From Aureimonas fodinaquatilis (GTDB lineage: Bacteria > Pseudomonadota > Alphaproteobacteria > Rhizobiales > Rhizobiaceae): a stretch of DNA of 64,000 nucleotides. Below, piece by piece: positions 18,851 to 28,067 of the stretch; position 1 is the first letter of the stretch; each line of letters opens with the position of its first letter. The stretch covers positions 248,001-312,000 of the forward strand of contig NZ_VTWH01000001.1 in NCBI RefSeq assembly GCF_008369445.1, in the 5' to 3' direction. The notes under the pieces were generated by a model. That model saw nothing but the letters and a program-made list of their open reading frames with translations. It searched no databases and had not been told where the DNA came from. Made by a program: the position numbers and the translations under genes.

Positions 18851-20461
18851 TTATTCGGCGGGCTGGAGAGGTGTGGCACTGGTGGCCCGGCTGGCTGCCG
18901 GACCGCGTATGGTGCGCCACACATTGTAGGCCATCAGCAATCCACCAGCGAGGTAGAGCAGCCCACCCCCTGCACGGATGATGTAGAAGGGGTTCAGCGG
19001 TGCGACCGTCTCGACAAAGGAGTAGACCAGATAGCCTTCGCTATCATATTCGCGCCACATCAGGCCCTGCATGATGCCGGACACCCACATGGATGCGGCG
19101 TAGAGCACTATGCCGATGGTGGCGAGCCAGAAATGCCAGTTCACCAGACGCAGCGAGTAGAGAGAGTCGCGGTTCCACAGGCGCGGCACCAGAAAGTAGA
19201 TTGCGCCAAACGTGATCATGCCATTCCAGCCCAGTGCACCGGAATGCACGTGGCCAATTGTCCAGTCGGTGTAATGCGACAGCGAATTGACCGCCTTGAT
19301 GGACATGACCGGTCCTTCAAAGGTGGACATGCCGTAAAATGCGATGGCAATCACCATCATCCGCAGCACCGGGTCGGTGCGCAACTTGTCCCATGCGCCC
19401 GACAGCGTCATCAGACCGTTGATCATGCCGCCCCAGGAAGGCATCCACAGCATGATGGAAAACACCATGCCCAGTGTTTGTGCCCAGTCGGGCAAAGCGG
19501 TGTAGTGCAGATGGTGCGGGCCGGCCCAGATATACATGAAGATCAGCGACCAGAAGTGCACGATCGACAGGCGGTAGGAATAGATCGGGCGCTCGACCTG
19601 TTTGGGCAGGAAGTAATACATCATGCCCAGGAAACCGGCAGTCAGGAAAAAGCCGACTGCGTTGTGGCCATACCACCATTGCACCAGCGCATCCTGGACA
19701 CCGGAGAAAAGCGAATAGCTTTTGGAGCCAAGGAAAGACACGGGCATCGCCAGATTGTTGACAATGTGCAGCATGGCAATGGTGATGATGAAGGCAAGGT
19801 AGAACCAGTTGGCCACGTAAATATGCGGCTCCTTGCGCCGCAATATCGTGCCAAGAAACACGATCAGATAAGCCACCCAGACAATGGTCAGCCAGATGTC
19901 GATATACCATTCCGGTTCGGCATATTCCTTGCTTTGCGTCTGCCCCATCAAATAGCCGGTAGCCGCCAGCAGAATGAACAGCTGATAGCCCAGCATGACG
20001 AACCATGGCAGCTTTTCGCCGAACAACCGTGCACCGGTTGTACGCTGCACCACATAGAAGGATGTTGAAATCAGCGCAGTGCCGCCAAAGGCAAAAATAA
20101 CGGCCGAGGTGTGCAGCGGGCGCAGCCGGCTGAATGTCAGCATCGGCTCGAAGTTCAGCTGCGGAAAGGCCAGCTGCAATGCGATGACCAGACCGACCAG
20201 AAAGCCCACAATGCCCCAGACAACCGTAGCCGCTACGCCGAATCGGATAACATCATCTGCGTAACCGGATTGCGGTGTCGGCGCGGTTGCCGTGCGCACC
20301 TGTGAATAGTCGGTGTTGCGTATTCTCCAGAATGCGAATGCCACAGCCAGAACGGCAATCATGCCGGCATGAAAGGCAAATTGGGCATCTTTTGCGAAAG
20401 CAGCGGCGCTTACCGATGCAAGCGCGATGCAAAACAGAATCGCTGGCTGTAGAAGCTCCAT
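18851..20461 (-). CDS. ccoN: cbb3-type cytochrome c oxidase subunit I (catalytic)
   Basis: CcoN holds the low-spin heme b and the high-spin heme b3-CuB centre where oxygen is reduced with high affinity. The 536-residue protein shows the family histidines in [40 protein letters not shown] (CuB ligand and catalytic Tyr), [14 protein letters not shown] and [22 protein letters not shown] 20461 ([10 protein letters not shown]) is chosen because the extension to 20584 has no family similarity and would contain the FNR box. It is the first gene of ccoNOQPGHIS, and the box 58 bases upstream predicts induction at low oxygen. Confidence 0.96.
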   Translation of the reverse strand: MELLQPAILFCIALASVSAAAFAKDAQFAFHAGMIAVLAVAFAFWRIRNTDYSQVRTATAPTPQSGYADDVIRFGVAATVVWGIVGFLVGLVIALQLAFPQLNFEPMLTFSRLRPLHTSAVIFAFGGTALISTSFYVVQRTTGARLFGEKLPWFVMLGYQLFILLAATGYLMGQTQSKEYAEPEWYIDIWLTIVWVAYLIVFLGTILRRKEPHIYVANWFYLAFIITIAMLHIVNNLAMPVSFLGSKSYSLFSGVQDALVQWWYGHNAVGFFLTAGFLGMMYYFLPKQVERPIYSYRLSIVHFWSLIFMYIWAGPHHLHYTALPDWAQTLGMVFSIMLWMPSWGGMINGLMTLSGAWDKLRTDPVLRMMVIAIAFYGMSTFEGPVMSIKAVNSLSHYTDWTIGHVHSGALGWNGMITFGAIYFLVPRLWNRDSLYSLRLVNWHFWLATIGIVLYAASMWVSGIMQGLMWREYDSEGYLVYSFVETVAPLNPFYIIRAGGGLLYLAGGLLMAYNVWRTIRGPAASRATSATPLQPAE

Positions 20462-20518
20462 GACGTCAGTCCCCGTGGTACTGCTTCGATGCTGTAGGCC
20501 GGTTTTCGGCAGCACGCT

Positions 20519-20532
20519 TTGATATGGATCAA
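20519..20532. promoter_or_regulatory. FNR/FixK box upstream of ccoN
   Basis: TTGATATGGATCAA is a perfect match to the anaerobox TTGAT-N4-ATCAA. Its centre is about 65 bases upstream of the ccoN start codon, compatible with an activator position near -41. Confidence 0.9.
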
Positions 20533-20619
20533 TTGGACGTGAGATTTTGTGATCGGTTTGGTGAGTTGCATCGCCCCGCCGCAAGGCTGCCGCAAAACCG
20601 CATCATTTTCCGATTGTTT

Positions 20620-21354
20620 TCAGGTGCTTGCTGCCATGTGCAGGCGCTTGGCATCCAGCACCACAAGCCGCCGCGCATTGGTGATTTCCAATATGCCTTC
20701 GCGTTTGAAGGCACTGAACTGTCGGCTCACTGTTTCAAGCGTCAGACCCAGAAAATCGGCGATTTCAGAGCGGCTCAGAGGCAGTTCAAGCTCTCCGCTG
20801 TGCAGCGGATATGCCTTTGCCAGCCCGGCAATGTGCAGAATGAAGGTGGCAACGCGCTCCCGGGAGGATTTGCGCCCGAGCGCCAGCAGCAAATCGCGCG
20901 CTTCATTGATTTCTTCCAGCGCACGGCAATAGAGAAACCGTTCCAGCGCACGATTTTCTTCAATCAGATTTTCCATGACCATTCGCGGTACAAGGCATAT
21001 TTCCACATCGGTAACGGCGCGAAATGACAGTTCCGCTTCATAGAAATAGGGCTGGCCAATCATGTCGGGATTGCTGCGCAATGCGACAATCTGCTGCCGC
21101 CCATCGCGCAGCAGTTTTGAAAGACGCACAATTCCGGAGTGGATCAAGGCAAAATGCTCACCCGCATTGACCGACGTCAACTCGCAGCCGCTTTCCATAC
21201 GCCGGCGCACGGCGGTTTCTGTCATGTGGCGCAACTGGCTGCGGTTCAAGGTCCGGCACAATCCGGTGCGGGTGGTGCAGAAGCGGCAGCTTCTTGGCAA
21301 ACCGTCATCCACAACCCTGTCGTCTGTTACGGCACTGTCGCCGCGGTTCTGCAT
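20620..21354 (-). CDS. Oxygen-responsive Crp/FNR-family regulator (FnrN/FixK-like)
   Basis: The 244-residue protein has an N-terminal cysteine cluster C23-x2-C26-x6-C33 plus C120 (DVEICLVP), as in FNR proteins that hold an oxygen-labile [4Fe-4S] cluster. A cyclic-nucleotide-like sensor domain follows. The C-terminal helix-turn-helix LSRSEIADFLGLTLETVSRQFSAF has the E-x2-S-R recognition pattern for TTGAT sites. ATG 21354 is preferred for its upstream AGGA with good spacing; longer frames (21411, 21477 TTG) lack one. It lies upstream of ccoN on the same strand and most probably activates it through the box at 20519. The x6 spacing differs from E. coli (x5) and from the x7 form I recall for alphaproteobacterial FnrL. 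Confidence 0.9.
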   Translation of the reverse strand: MQNRGDSAVTDDRVVDDGLPRSCRFCTTRTGLCRTLNRSQLRHMTETAVRRRMESGCELTSVNAGEHFALIHSGIVRLSKLLRDGRQQIVALRSNPDMIGQPYFYEAELSFRAVTDVEICLVPRMVMENLIEENRALERFLYCRALEEINEARDLLLALGRKSSRERVATFILHIAGLAKAYPLHSGELELPLSRSEIADFLGLTLETVSRQFSAFKREGILEITNARRLVVLDAKRLHMAAST

Positions 21355-21511
21355 GTTATTCCTGAATATGCTTGTCCGGGTACCGGTATCGCCGGCTTGC
21401 CTGGATTTCATATAGAAGGGGTGGGCGATCAAGATTTGGTCTCCAGCAACAAAAACTGGACCACTGATTGGTGCCAAAATGGCGAAAAACGACGATCCTG
21501 AGTTTAGGTTA

Positions 21512-21532
21512 GCGAAGGTTCCAAACCTTCGC
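21512..21532. repeat. Perfect 9-bp palindrome next to the FNR box of the fnr-type gene
   Basis: GCGAAGGTT, CCA, AACCTTCGC. It lies one base from the FNR box, between that box and the regulator gene, where the core promoter would be expected. It could be an operator or the terminator stem of the response-regulator gene; no T-run follows on the minus strand. Confidence 0.5.
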
Positions 21533-21533
21533 T

Positions 21534-21547
21534 TTGATCAAAATCAA
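21534..21547. promoter_or_regulatory. FNR/FixK box upstream of the fnr-type gene
   Basis: TTGATCAAAATCAA matches TTGAT-N4-ATCAA exactly. It lies between the response-regulator stop and the fnr-type gene, about 180 bases before ATG 21354, and predicts autoregulation with a leader of roughly 145 nt if activation occurs from -41. Confidence 0.82.
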
Positions 21548-21575
21548 TCGTTCGCTGATCAATAGTTCAACGCAA

Positions 21576-21953
21576 TCAAAGCGCGGCACGCAATGCGTTG
21601 ATCAAATCCTGAGAGGCATAGGGTTTGCGTATGGTCGGGGCTGAGCGCGCTTCCACGGGCAGGTCCGCATCTTCACCATATCCCGAGGCGAAGACGAACG
21701 GGATCCTGCGCTGGGTCAAAGATGGAACCAGGGCGAACGAGGTTTCAGCGCCAAGATTGATATCCAGAAGCGCAATATCAATGGCTGTGTTTTCGATGAT
21801 CTGAATGGCCTGAGCAACATTGGCAGCAGTAAAAACTGCGGCCATACCGCTTTCCAGCATCAACTGCTCTGTATCGAGCAGGATTGCCAGATTGTCCTCG
21901 ACAACCAGCCCGCGCAATCCGGTGAATTCCTGCCCCTCCGGCAAAGTCTCCAC
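21576..21953 (-). CDS. Single-domain response regulator (receiver only)
   Basis: The 125-residue protein consists only of a CheY-like receiver domain. The acidic pocket is seen as VVEDNLAIL, the phospho-acceptor Asp in DIALLDINLG, the conserved Ser/Thr position in PFVFASGYGED and the Lys in TIRKPYASQDL. There is no output domain. The start is GTG 21953 with GAGGGGG upstream. Such stand-alone receivers in Hyphomicrobiales often act in phosphorelays or as partners of HWE/HisKA2 kinases, but no kinase is adjacent here. It lies between the puuB-like gene and the fnr-type gene and may be its own transcription unit. Confidence 0.88.
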   Translation of the reverse strand: METLPEGQEFTGLRGLVVEDNLAILLDTEQLMLESGMAAVFTAANVAQAIQIIENTAIDIALLDINLGAETSFALVPSLTQRRIPFVFASGYGEDADLPVEARSAPTIRKPYASQDLINALRAAL

Positions 21954-22017
21954 GGTGATGCCCCCTCAGTGCCATAACCCATTTACAAAGTGTTACGATG
22001 CAGCCGAAAATTCAACC

Positions 22018-23307
22018 TTAAATGCGATCGCGCAGGGCAAACCAGGTCATCGCCAGAAACAGAAGGGGAGTGCGCAACCATTGGCCGCCTGGAAACGCCG
22101 GTATGTCCAGATCCTGCAAGACCTGCAACCGGTTTGGGCCGCCGGTGACCGTTTCAGCATAGAGCCGACCAAAAAAATTGGACAGCATGACCCCATGGCC
22201 GGAAAAGCCGCCAATATAAGTGATGCCGGAGCGTGTGGCAGAAACATAGGGCATGCGTGTCATGGTTATGCCCACCGAACCACCCCAGGCATGGGTGAAG
22301 CCGACATCTTTCAGGTGCGGATAGATGTCGCGAATCTGCTTGAGAATGGTTGCGCCAATGTTACCCGTTTCCGGCATATAGGCTTCGCGCCCGCCAAACA
22401 GCAGGCAATTGTCGGGAGATTTGCGAAAATAGCGCACCACGAAGCGAGAATCGTCTACCGATTCATTGCCGGGAATAATGCGGTGCGGCTCTGCAAGAGG
22501 CTCCGTTGCAACGATGAACGAACGGATGGGCATGACATGCGAGGCTGCTATGGCATCAATATCGCCGCCATGGGCATTGGTTGCCACCAGCACCCGCGCG
22601 GCCGTGACAGTACCATAGGGCGTCTGTGCAACGATCCTGCCGCCTTGCTCTGTGAGCGCAGTTACGGGCGTCTGTTCAAACAATCGAGCGCCCGCACTGC
22701 CTGCGACAGCGGCTGTTCCGGTCAAAAGCTTCAGCGGATTCAAATGGTAGGTGCCACTGTCTCTCAAACCGCCATAATAGCAGTCAGACCCCAGCAGATC
22801 CGCCATGCCCGCGCGGTCATGAAATGACACTTTGTCATAATTGAATCGCGTGGCCAGTATTTCGGCATGCTCCTGATAGGGTTTCAAAAAACGCCGCTTG
22901 TGCGCGACAGAAAGCTGCCCGGCCTGCAAATCTGCTTCTATGCCGTGGCGATTGGTAAAGTCGACAAGATGCTGCTTGGCGTCTTCCGCAATATCAAACA
23001 GCGCCTTTGCCCGTTCATAACCAAAACTGGCCTCCAGCTCTTCCGGCCAGAGGCGTTGGCCCGTTCCCATTTGTCCGCCATTGCGCCCGGACGCGCCATC
23101 GCCCAGCCGTGCACCTTCCAGCAGCACAGCATCCACACCGGCCATAGCCAGATGCGCTGCCGCCGAAACACCGGTGAAACCGCCGCCGACCACCAGAACG
23201 TCGCAGGAAATGCTGCCCGAAAGCTGCGGCCATCGGGGACGTATCAGGCTGTCTTCATACCAGGAGCGCCCTGGTGATATGGGCGATTGGTAAAGCGCAT
23301 CAGACAT
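22018..23307 (-). CDS. puuB: FAD-dependent amine oxidoreductase, gamma-glutamylputrescine oxidase-like
   Basis: The 429-residue DAO-family flavoprotein starts the dinucleotide fold at CDVLVVGGGFTGVSAAAHLA and has GARLGDGASGRNGGQMGTGQ, the covalent-flavin-like motif typical of PuuB/OrdL proteins. The C-terminal FAD contact is YIGGFSGHGVMLSNFFG. PuuB oxidises gamma-glutamylputrescine to its aldehyde. ATG 23307 overlaps the stop of the glutamine-synthetase-like gene upstream by 8 bases, so the two are coupled, matching PuuA then PuuB. The in-frame extension to 23439 lies within puuA. The substrate assignment rests on this pairing. Confidence 0.85.
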   Translation of the reverse strand: MSDALYQSPISPGRSWYEDSLIRPRWPQLSGSISCDVLVVGGGFTGVSAAAHLAMAGVDAVLLEGARLGDGASGRNGGQMGTGQRLWPEELEASFGYERAKALFDIAEDAKQHLVDFTNRHGIEADLQAGQLSVAHKRRFLKPYQEHAEILATRFNYDKVSFHDRAGMADLLGSDCYYGGLRDSGTYHLNPLKLLTGTAAVAGSAGARLFEQTPVTALTEQGGRIVAQTPYGTVTAARVLVATNAHGGDIDAIAASHVMPIRSFIVATEPLAEPHRIIPGNESVDDSRFVVRYFRKSPDNCLLFGGREAYMPETGNIGATILKQIRDIYPHLKDVGFTHAWGGSVGITMTRMPYVSATRSGITYIGGFSGHGVMLSNFFGRLYAETVTGGPNRLQVLQDLDIPAFPGGQWLRTPLLFLAMTWFALRDRI

Positions 23308-24793
23308 TGAGCAACAAAAACTCACGTTCCCACGGGCTGATAACCTGCATGAAGGTTTCAAATTCCCCGCGCTTGATACCGGCATAGGTGGCGACAAACT
23401 CGCTGCCGAGAACGTCCTGAAACGCTTCCTCCGCCTCAAAGGCGGCTACCGCTTCCAGAAGTCCGCGTGGCAGCGAAATAATTCCATCCTCGTTCACTGT
23501 CCTGTCGGTTGGCTGGTCCGGCTCGGTTTTGCGTGTCATGCCAAGCCAGCCACAGGCCAGTGAGGCAGCCAGCGCAAGATAAGGGTTGGCGTCTGATGAA
23601 GGCAGCCTGTTTTCAACCCTTCGCGCGGCTGCGTCTGATGCCGGAACGCGAAATGCCGTGGTGCGGTTGTCATAGCCCCAGGCATTGTTGGTCGGAGCAC
23701 TCATGCCATAGGTCAGGCGGCGATAGGAGTTCACATAGGGCGCCATCATCACCAGTGCGGCAGGCACATAACGCTGCATGCCGCCGATGAAGTGGTAAAA
23801 CAGCTGCGATGGCGTGCCATCGGCCTTTGAAAAGACGTTGCGGCCGGTTTTCTTGTCGATCACCGACTGGTGGATATGCATGGCCGAACCCGGCTGACCC
23901 TGAATTGGCTTGGCCATGAAGGTGGCATAGATATCGTGCTTGAGCGCAGCTTCGCGGATGGTGCGCTTGAACATGAAAACCTGATCGGCCAACTCGATCG
24001 GATTGCCATGGCGCAGGTTGATTTCCAGTTGGGCTGCACCGTCTTCATGAATCAGCGTGTCAATCTCCAGCCCCTGCTGGTCGGAGAAGTGATAAATATC
24101 GTCAATCAGCTCATCGAATTCGTTGATGCCGCCAATGGAGTAGCTTTGACCGGCCTGAATTTGCCTGCCGGATCGACCGACGGGCGGCGTCAGCGGATAA
24201 TCCGGATCGACATTCTTGGACACCAGATAGAATTCAATTTCCGGTGCAACGATCGGCTGCCAGCCTTTCTGGTCATAAAGTTCCAGCACACGCTTGAGCA
24301 CATTGCGCGGCGTATATCCGACGGCATTGCCCGACGTATCCACCAGATCGCAAATCACTGCGGCTGTCGGGTCTGATTCCCAGGGCACTTCTGCCAGAGT
24401 TGAAAAATCCGGCACCAGTTTCAAATCGCCATCATTGGGCGAGTAACGAAAATTGCCGGTTTCTTCCGGGTAGTCGCCGGAGATCGTGTGCATGAAAAGC
24501 GCGGATGGCAGAGCCAGCGAAGTGTTTCCGGTGAATTTCTTTGCCGGCATCATTTTGCCGCGCGCCACTCCGGCCAGATCGGGTGTGATGCATTCAATGT
24601 CATCAATGTGCCGGGCCGCCAGCCACTCGCGTGCCTCGTCCATGGAAGAAACGCCGCGGCGAGAGGCCAGAAATGGCGCAGGATCCGGAGGGGGAGGCGT
24701 AGCACCTGCATCCTTGCGCGGCGCTCTTACCCGCTTTGGTTTTGGCATTGGCGCAAGCGCCTTCGATTTCGCAGTCTTCGGACGTTTGGCCAT
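23300..24793 (-). CDS. puuA: Glutamine-synthetase family enzyme, gamma-glutamylputrescine synthetase-like
   Basis: The 497-residue protein has the GS catalytic domain with the ATP and metal motifs EIEFYLVSKNVDPDYPL, GAAQLEINLRHGNP, the QGQPGSAMHIHQS segment and NAWGYDNRTTAFRVP. GS-like PuuA joins glutamate to putrescine using ATP. An N-terminal leader of about 40 residues is unusually basic and Pro/Ala-rich (KRPKTAKSKALAPMPKPKRV) before the core begins near FLASRRGVSS. ATG 24793 has AAGGA upstream. The overlap with a PuuB-type oxidase and the nearby potFGHI importer support a polyamine role over nitrogen assimilation. Confidence 0.85.
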   Translation of the reverse strand: MAKRPKTAKSKALAPMPKPKRVRAPRKDAGATPPPPDPAPFLASRRGVSSMDEAREWLAARHIDDIECITPDLAGVARGKMMPAKKFTGNTSLALPSALFMHTISGDYPEETGNFRYSPNDGDLKLVPDFSTLAEVPWESDPTAAVICDLVDTSGNAVGYTPRNVLKRVLELYDQKGWQPIVAPEIEFYLVSKNVDPDYPLTPPVGRSGRQIQAGQSYSIGGINEFDELIDDIYHFSDQQGLEIDTLIHEDGAAQLEINLRHGNPIELADQVFMFKRTIREAALKHDIYATFMAKPIQGQPGSAMHIHQSVIDKKTGRNVFSKADGTPSQLFYHFIGGMQRYVPAALVMMAPYVNSYRRLTYGMSAPTNNAWGYDNRTTAFRVPASDAAARRVENRLPSSDANPYLALAASLACGWLGMTRKTEPDQPTDRTVNEDGIISLPRGLLEAVAAFEAEEAFQDVLGSEFVATYAGIKRGEFETFMQVISPWEREFLLLNV

Positions 24794-24876
24794 ACAATCC
24801 TTCGCCGGCATCTGTGATGCCGGCGATCTTATCCTTTCCCTGTGCTTCGGGAAAGCGCTGTTGTGCCAGGTGCCGC

Positions 24877-25134
24877 TTACCGCTCGGTTTTGACAATCAC
24901 CGGCACGAGCAGGTCTCCCCAGCAGCCATTGCCCGAATGGTGGCGGGAAGATCGGACCAACTCTACCGATAAGCCCTCTTCAACCGCCTTCATTACCGAC
25001 TGATTCAGACGATGCAGGTCGTTGGCCAAAGACCGGATGACGGCCTGCTGGTCACTGTCCATGCTGGCTGCCTGTTCTTCTGCTCTTTCGCGTACACGTG
25101 TGCGCGGACGTTTTTCTTCCAATGTGAGGGTCAT
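24877..25134 (-). CDS. Small conserved-looking protein downstream of aceA, unknown function
   Basis: The 85-residue protein is charged and largely helical in the middle (EEQAASMDSDQQAVIRSLAN, then LHRLNQSVMKAVEEGLSVEL). A Gly/His-rich patch SSRHHSGNGCWGD follows. It has no signal or membrane segment. It starts 26 bases after the isocitrate lyase stop on the same strand, so it is probably co-transcribed. The frame sits in its own gap and does not shadow another gene. I do not recognise the family. Confidence 0.6.
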   Translation of the reverse strand: MTLTLEEKRPRTRVRERAEEQAASMDSDQQAVIRSLANDLHRLNQSVMKAVEEGLSVELVRSSRHHSGNGCWGDLLVPVIVKTER

Positions 25135-25159
25135 GATTCCTGCCTCCTGTTGGCCGGAT

Positions 25160-26455
25160 TTACTCGGCTGCCTCGTGAATGGGTTTGAACTGATCGCTTT
25201 CGGTGGAATCTCCCATCGCTGTGGTCGAAGATTCGCCGCCGGTGATTGCCATGCTCACCGCGTCAAAATATCCGGTGCCGACCTCGCGCTGATGCTTGGT
25301 CGCGGTGTAACCCGTTGCCTCGGCGGCGAATTCGGCTTCCTGCAGTTCGGAATAGGCTGCCATTTGCCGCTCTTTGTAACCGCGTGCCAATTCGAACATG
25401 CCGAAGTTGAGCTGGTGGAAACCTGCCAGCGTGATGAACTGGAATTTGTAACCCATTGCCCCCAGTTCACGCTGGAATCTGGCAATCGTTGCCTCGTCCA
25501 GGTTTTTGCGCCAGTTGAAGGAGGGCGAACAGTTATAGGCCAGCATCTGGTGCGGATATTCGCGCTTGACCGCCTCTGCGAAACGACGGGCCTGATCCAG
25601 ATCGGGCTTTGAGGTTTCGCACCAGATCAGGTCGGCATAAGGCGCATAGGCCAGTGCGCGGGAGATGCAGGGCTCCAGCCCGCTCCGCACCCGGTAGAAG
25701 CCTTCTGCCGTGCGGCCCGCTTCATAATCCACATACGGCTTGTCGCGGTCATCAATATCTGACGTCACCAGCTTTGCCGCTTCTGCATCAGTGCGGGCGA
25801 TAACAAGCGAAGGCACACCCATGACATCGGCTGCCAGACGCGCCGCGGTCAGGTTGCGGATATGCGCCGCCGTTGGAATGAGAACTTTACCACCCAGATG
25901 GCCGCATTTCTTTTCCGAGGCCAGCTGGTCCTCGTAATGCACGCCGGCCGCGCCTGCTTCGATGAATGCTTTCATGATTTCAAAAGCGTTCAGCGGCCCG
26001 CCAAACCCGGCTTCGGCGTCGGCAACTATTGGCGCAAACCAGTCTGCCACCGTGTGCTTGCCTTCGGACTGCTCAATCTGGTCGGCCCGCTGCAAAGTGC
26101 GGTTGATACGGCGGCACAGTTCCGGCGCTGCGTTGGCAGGGTACAGCGACTGGTCTGGATACATGGCCGATGCGGTGTTGGCATCCGCGGCAACCTGCCA
26201 GCCGGAAAGGTAGATCGCCTGCAAGCCAGCGCGCACCATCTGCATGGCTTGATTGCCGGTCATGGCGCCCAGGGCATTAACGTAATCTTCCGAATGCAGG
26301 CTCTGCCACAACCGGTTGGCCCCATGCTCTGCCAAAGTATAGCGGATCTGCAACGAGCCACGCAGACGTTTCACATCCTCGGCCGTATAGGTGCGCTTCA
26401 CGTGATCGAAACGACCTTTCGGTGCGCTGGGGACGAGGTTGTCAAAATCTGTCAT
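25160..26455 (-). CDS. aceA: Isocitrate lyase
   Basis: Isocitrate lyase splits isocitrate into glyoxylate and succinate in the glyoxylate bypass, needed for growth on acetate or fatty acids. The 431-residue protein carries the catalytic loop [11 protein letters not shown], with the active-site Cys. Other conserved segments are [40 protein letters not shown] and [18 protein letters not shown] 26455 ([14 protein letters not shown]) is the family start, and the extension to 26536 has none of the family features. It is transcribed divergently from a ScfR/RamB-type regulator, a common arrangement for control by acyl-CoA or acetate status. Confidence 0.97.
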   Translation of the reverse strand: MTDFDNLVPSAPKGRFDHVKRTYTAEDVKRLRGSLQIRYTLAEHGANRLWQSLHSEDYVNALGAMTGNQAMQMVRAGLQAIYLSGWQVAADANTASAMYPDQSLYPANAAPELCRRINRTLQRADQIEQSEGKHTVADWFAPIVADAEAGFGGPLNAFEIMKAFIEAGAAGVHYEDQLASEKKCGHLGGKVLIPTAAHIRNLTAARLAADVMGVPSLVIARTDAEAAKLVTSDIDDRDKPYVDYEAGRTAEGFYRVRSGLEPCISRALAYAPYADLIWCETSKPDLDQARRFAEAVKREYPHQMLAYNCSPSFNWRKNLDEATIARFQRELGAMGYKFQFITLAGFHQLNFGMFELARGYKERQMAAYSELQEAEFAAEATGYTATKHQREVGTGYFDAVSMAITGGESSTTAMGDSTESDQFKPIHEAAE

Positions 26456-26654
26456 TGTCTTTTTCTCCAGAACGCGGGTTTCGCCAATCCGCTGGTTTGC
26501 TCCGGAGTGAAATTGACAATGCGCTGCAACATTCACCAGAAAAAACTATCATTTCCCGTGGTTCTTCGCGTCGAGATGTGCGTGAATTGACAAAAATCCC
26601 CGGTCATGATGTAAATTTTGTAACAGTTCTGGTTCTGTAAAGATCGGTCACATC
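26456..26654. promoter_or_regulatory. aceA / regulator divergent promoter region
   Basis: About 200 bases separate the divergent start codons. The sequence AATTGACAA occurs twice as a direct repeat (26511-26519 and 26585-26593), and the right part is A/T-rich with TGTAA motifs (TGTAAATTTTGTAAC, 26610-26624; CTGTAAAG at the right end). These are candidate operators for the adjacent regulator, proposed from repetition alone. Confidence 0.4.
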
Positions 26655-28067
26655 TTGGCGGACAATAAGATTTTTGCCGGTCCTCGTGTCCGGCGCCTGC
26701 GCTCTGAACTCAAGCTGACGCAAAGCGCCATGGCGGCGGAGCTTGGCATTTCGCCCTCTTACCTTAATCTTGTAGAGCGAAGCCAAAGGCCGCTGACAGT
26801 GCAACTTCTGTTGAAGCTGGCACAAACCTATCAAGTCGATCTGGCGGCATTTCAGGTGGGTGGTCGTGAGGCCATGCTTGGCGATTTGAAGGCGGTGTTT
26901 TCCGATCCGTTGCTGGTTGGCGAGGTGCCCGGTCCGCAGGAGGTGCTGGAGGTTGTGGAAGCCGCTCCCAATGCCGCAACGGGGGTTATCAAGCTTTACC
27001 GCGCATATAAAGAACTGGAAACGCGCCTTTCCGACCTGTCGGGGCTGTTGGCCGAGCGGGGAAAAATAACGGAGTCGGTTGGCTCGCGCCGGCCCATTGA
27101 TGAAGTGCGGGAGGTGTTCGAAGGCCGGGGCAACCACTATCCTGCGCTGGACAGTGCGGCAGAAGCGCTGCACGCGCAATTGCCGGCCGGGGACGATTTG
27201 CGCGGCGCGCTGCGGCTGTGGCTGCGCCAGACACATGAAGTTGCCGTGCGCATTCTGCCGGTGGACACAATGCCAAACTGGCGCCGGCGCTTTGACAGGC
27301 ACTCTCGCCGTCTGTTTCTATCCGAGCGGCTGTTGCCGGCAGATGCCTTGCGTGAAATTGCCATGGAGGTTGTGGGCCTGCATATGGCCGACGCGTTGGA
27401 GGCGGAGGTGCAAAGCTTTGGCTTCTCCAGCGCGGAGGCGCGGCGGCTGGCACGCTTTGAGCTGACACGCTATTGCGCGCATGCCTTGATGATGCCCTAT
27501 GCGGCGTTTCAATCTGCGGCAGAGAAAAATGCTTACGATATCGATGTTCTGGCGGCGCGGTTCCAGGTGTCGTTTGAGCAGGCGGCCAACCGGCTGACGA
27601 CATTGCAGCGGCAGTCTGCCCCAGGCGTTCCTTTTTTCATGATGGAGGTTGATCAGGCGGGCAACCGTTTTCGCCGCGCCGGTGCGCAAGGGTTTCCGGC
27701 GCGGCGTTTTGGAGGAGGCTGCACAAAGCTTTCAGTGCACGCGGCCTTTCTGGAGTCTGGCAGAGTGCTGGTGGAAACGGTTGAGCTGCCCGATGGCGGG
27801 CAATTTCTGACGATCGCACGCACGCTGGAAGGGCTGCGCGCCGGTTTTGCGGAACGTCCGCGGCGCACGGCAGTGCTTTTGGCGTGTGATGTCAGCTACA
27901 AGGACAGGCTGGTTTATGGCGCATTGGCTGCTGCACCCCCGGTTTTGATCGGCCCGGCGTGCAAGGTGTGTGAACGGCAGGCGTGTCTGGCACGGGCAGA
28001 GCCGCCGCTGACCCGGCCACTGGGGTTGGATAGCTGGGTGAGTGGCCTTTCGGCCTTTGATTTCTGA
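26655..28067 (+). CDS. XRE-type regulator with ScfR/RamB architecture
   Basis: The 470-residue protein has an N-terminal helix-turn-helix (VRRLRSELKLTQSAMAAELG then SPSYLNLVERSQRPLT). A central metallopeptidase-like segment follows (LPADALREIAMEVVGLHMAD and ARRLARFELTRYCAHALMMPYAAF; the HExxH motif is degenerate). The C-terminal DUF2083-type domain is cysteine-bearing (GPACKVCERQACLARAEPPL). RamB/ScfR proteins sense acyl-CoA or short-chain fatty acid metabolism and control glyoxylate-bypass genes. It is divergent from aceA, its likely target. The start TTG 26655 gives the family N terminus. Its TGA stop falls at the edge of the first tandem repeat. Confidence 0.9.
   Translation: MADNKIFAGPRVRRLRSELKLTQSAMAAELGISPSYLNLVERSQRPLTVQLLLKLAQTYQVDLAAFQVGGREAMLGDLKAVFSDPLLVGEVPGPQEVLEVVEAAPNAATGVIKLYRAYKELETRLSDLSGLLAERGKITESVGSRRPIDEVREVFEGRGNHYPALDSAAEALHAQLPAGDDLRGALRLWLRQTHEVAVRILPVDTMPNWRRRFDRHSRRLFLSERLLPADALREIAMEVVGLHMADALEAEVQSFGFSSAEARRLARFELTRYCAHALMMPYAAFQSAAEKNAYDIDVLAARFQVSFEQAANRLTTLQRQSAPGVPFFMMEVDQAGNRFRRAGAQGFPARRFGGGCTKLSVHAAFLESGRVLVETVELPDGGQFLTIARTLEGLRAGFAERPRRTAVLLACDVSYKDRLVYGALAAAPPVLIGPACKVCERQACLARAEPPLTRPLGLDSWVSGLSAFDF

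Noticed and set aside
19133-20068. Plus-strand open frame of 311 codons.
   Set aside because: Lies wholly inside ccoN on the other strand and has no recognisable domain.
21355-21477. N-terminal extension of the FNR-type regulator to a TTG at 21477.
   Set aside because: No ribosome-binding site and no family similarity; ATG 21354 has AGGA at good spacing and leaves the cysteine motif at the usual position.
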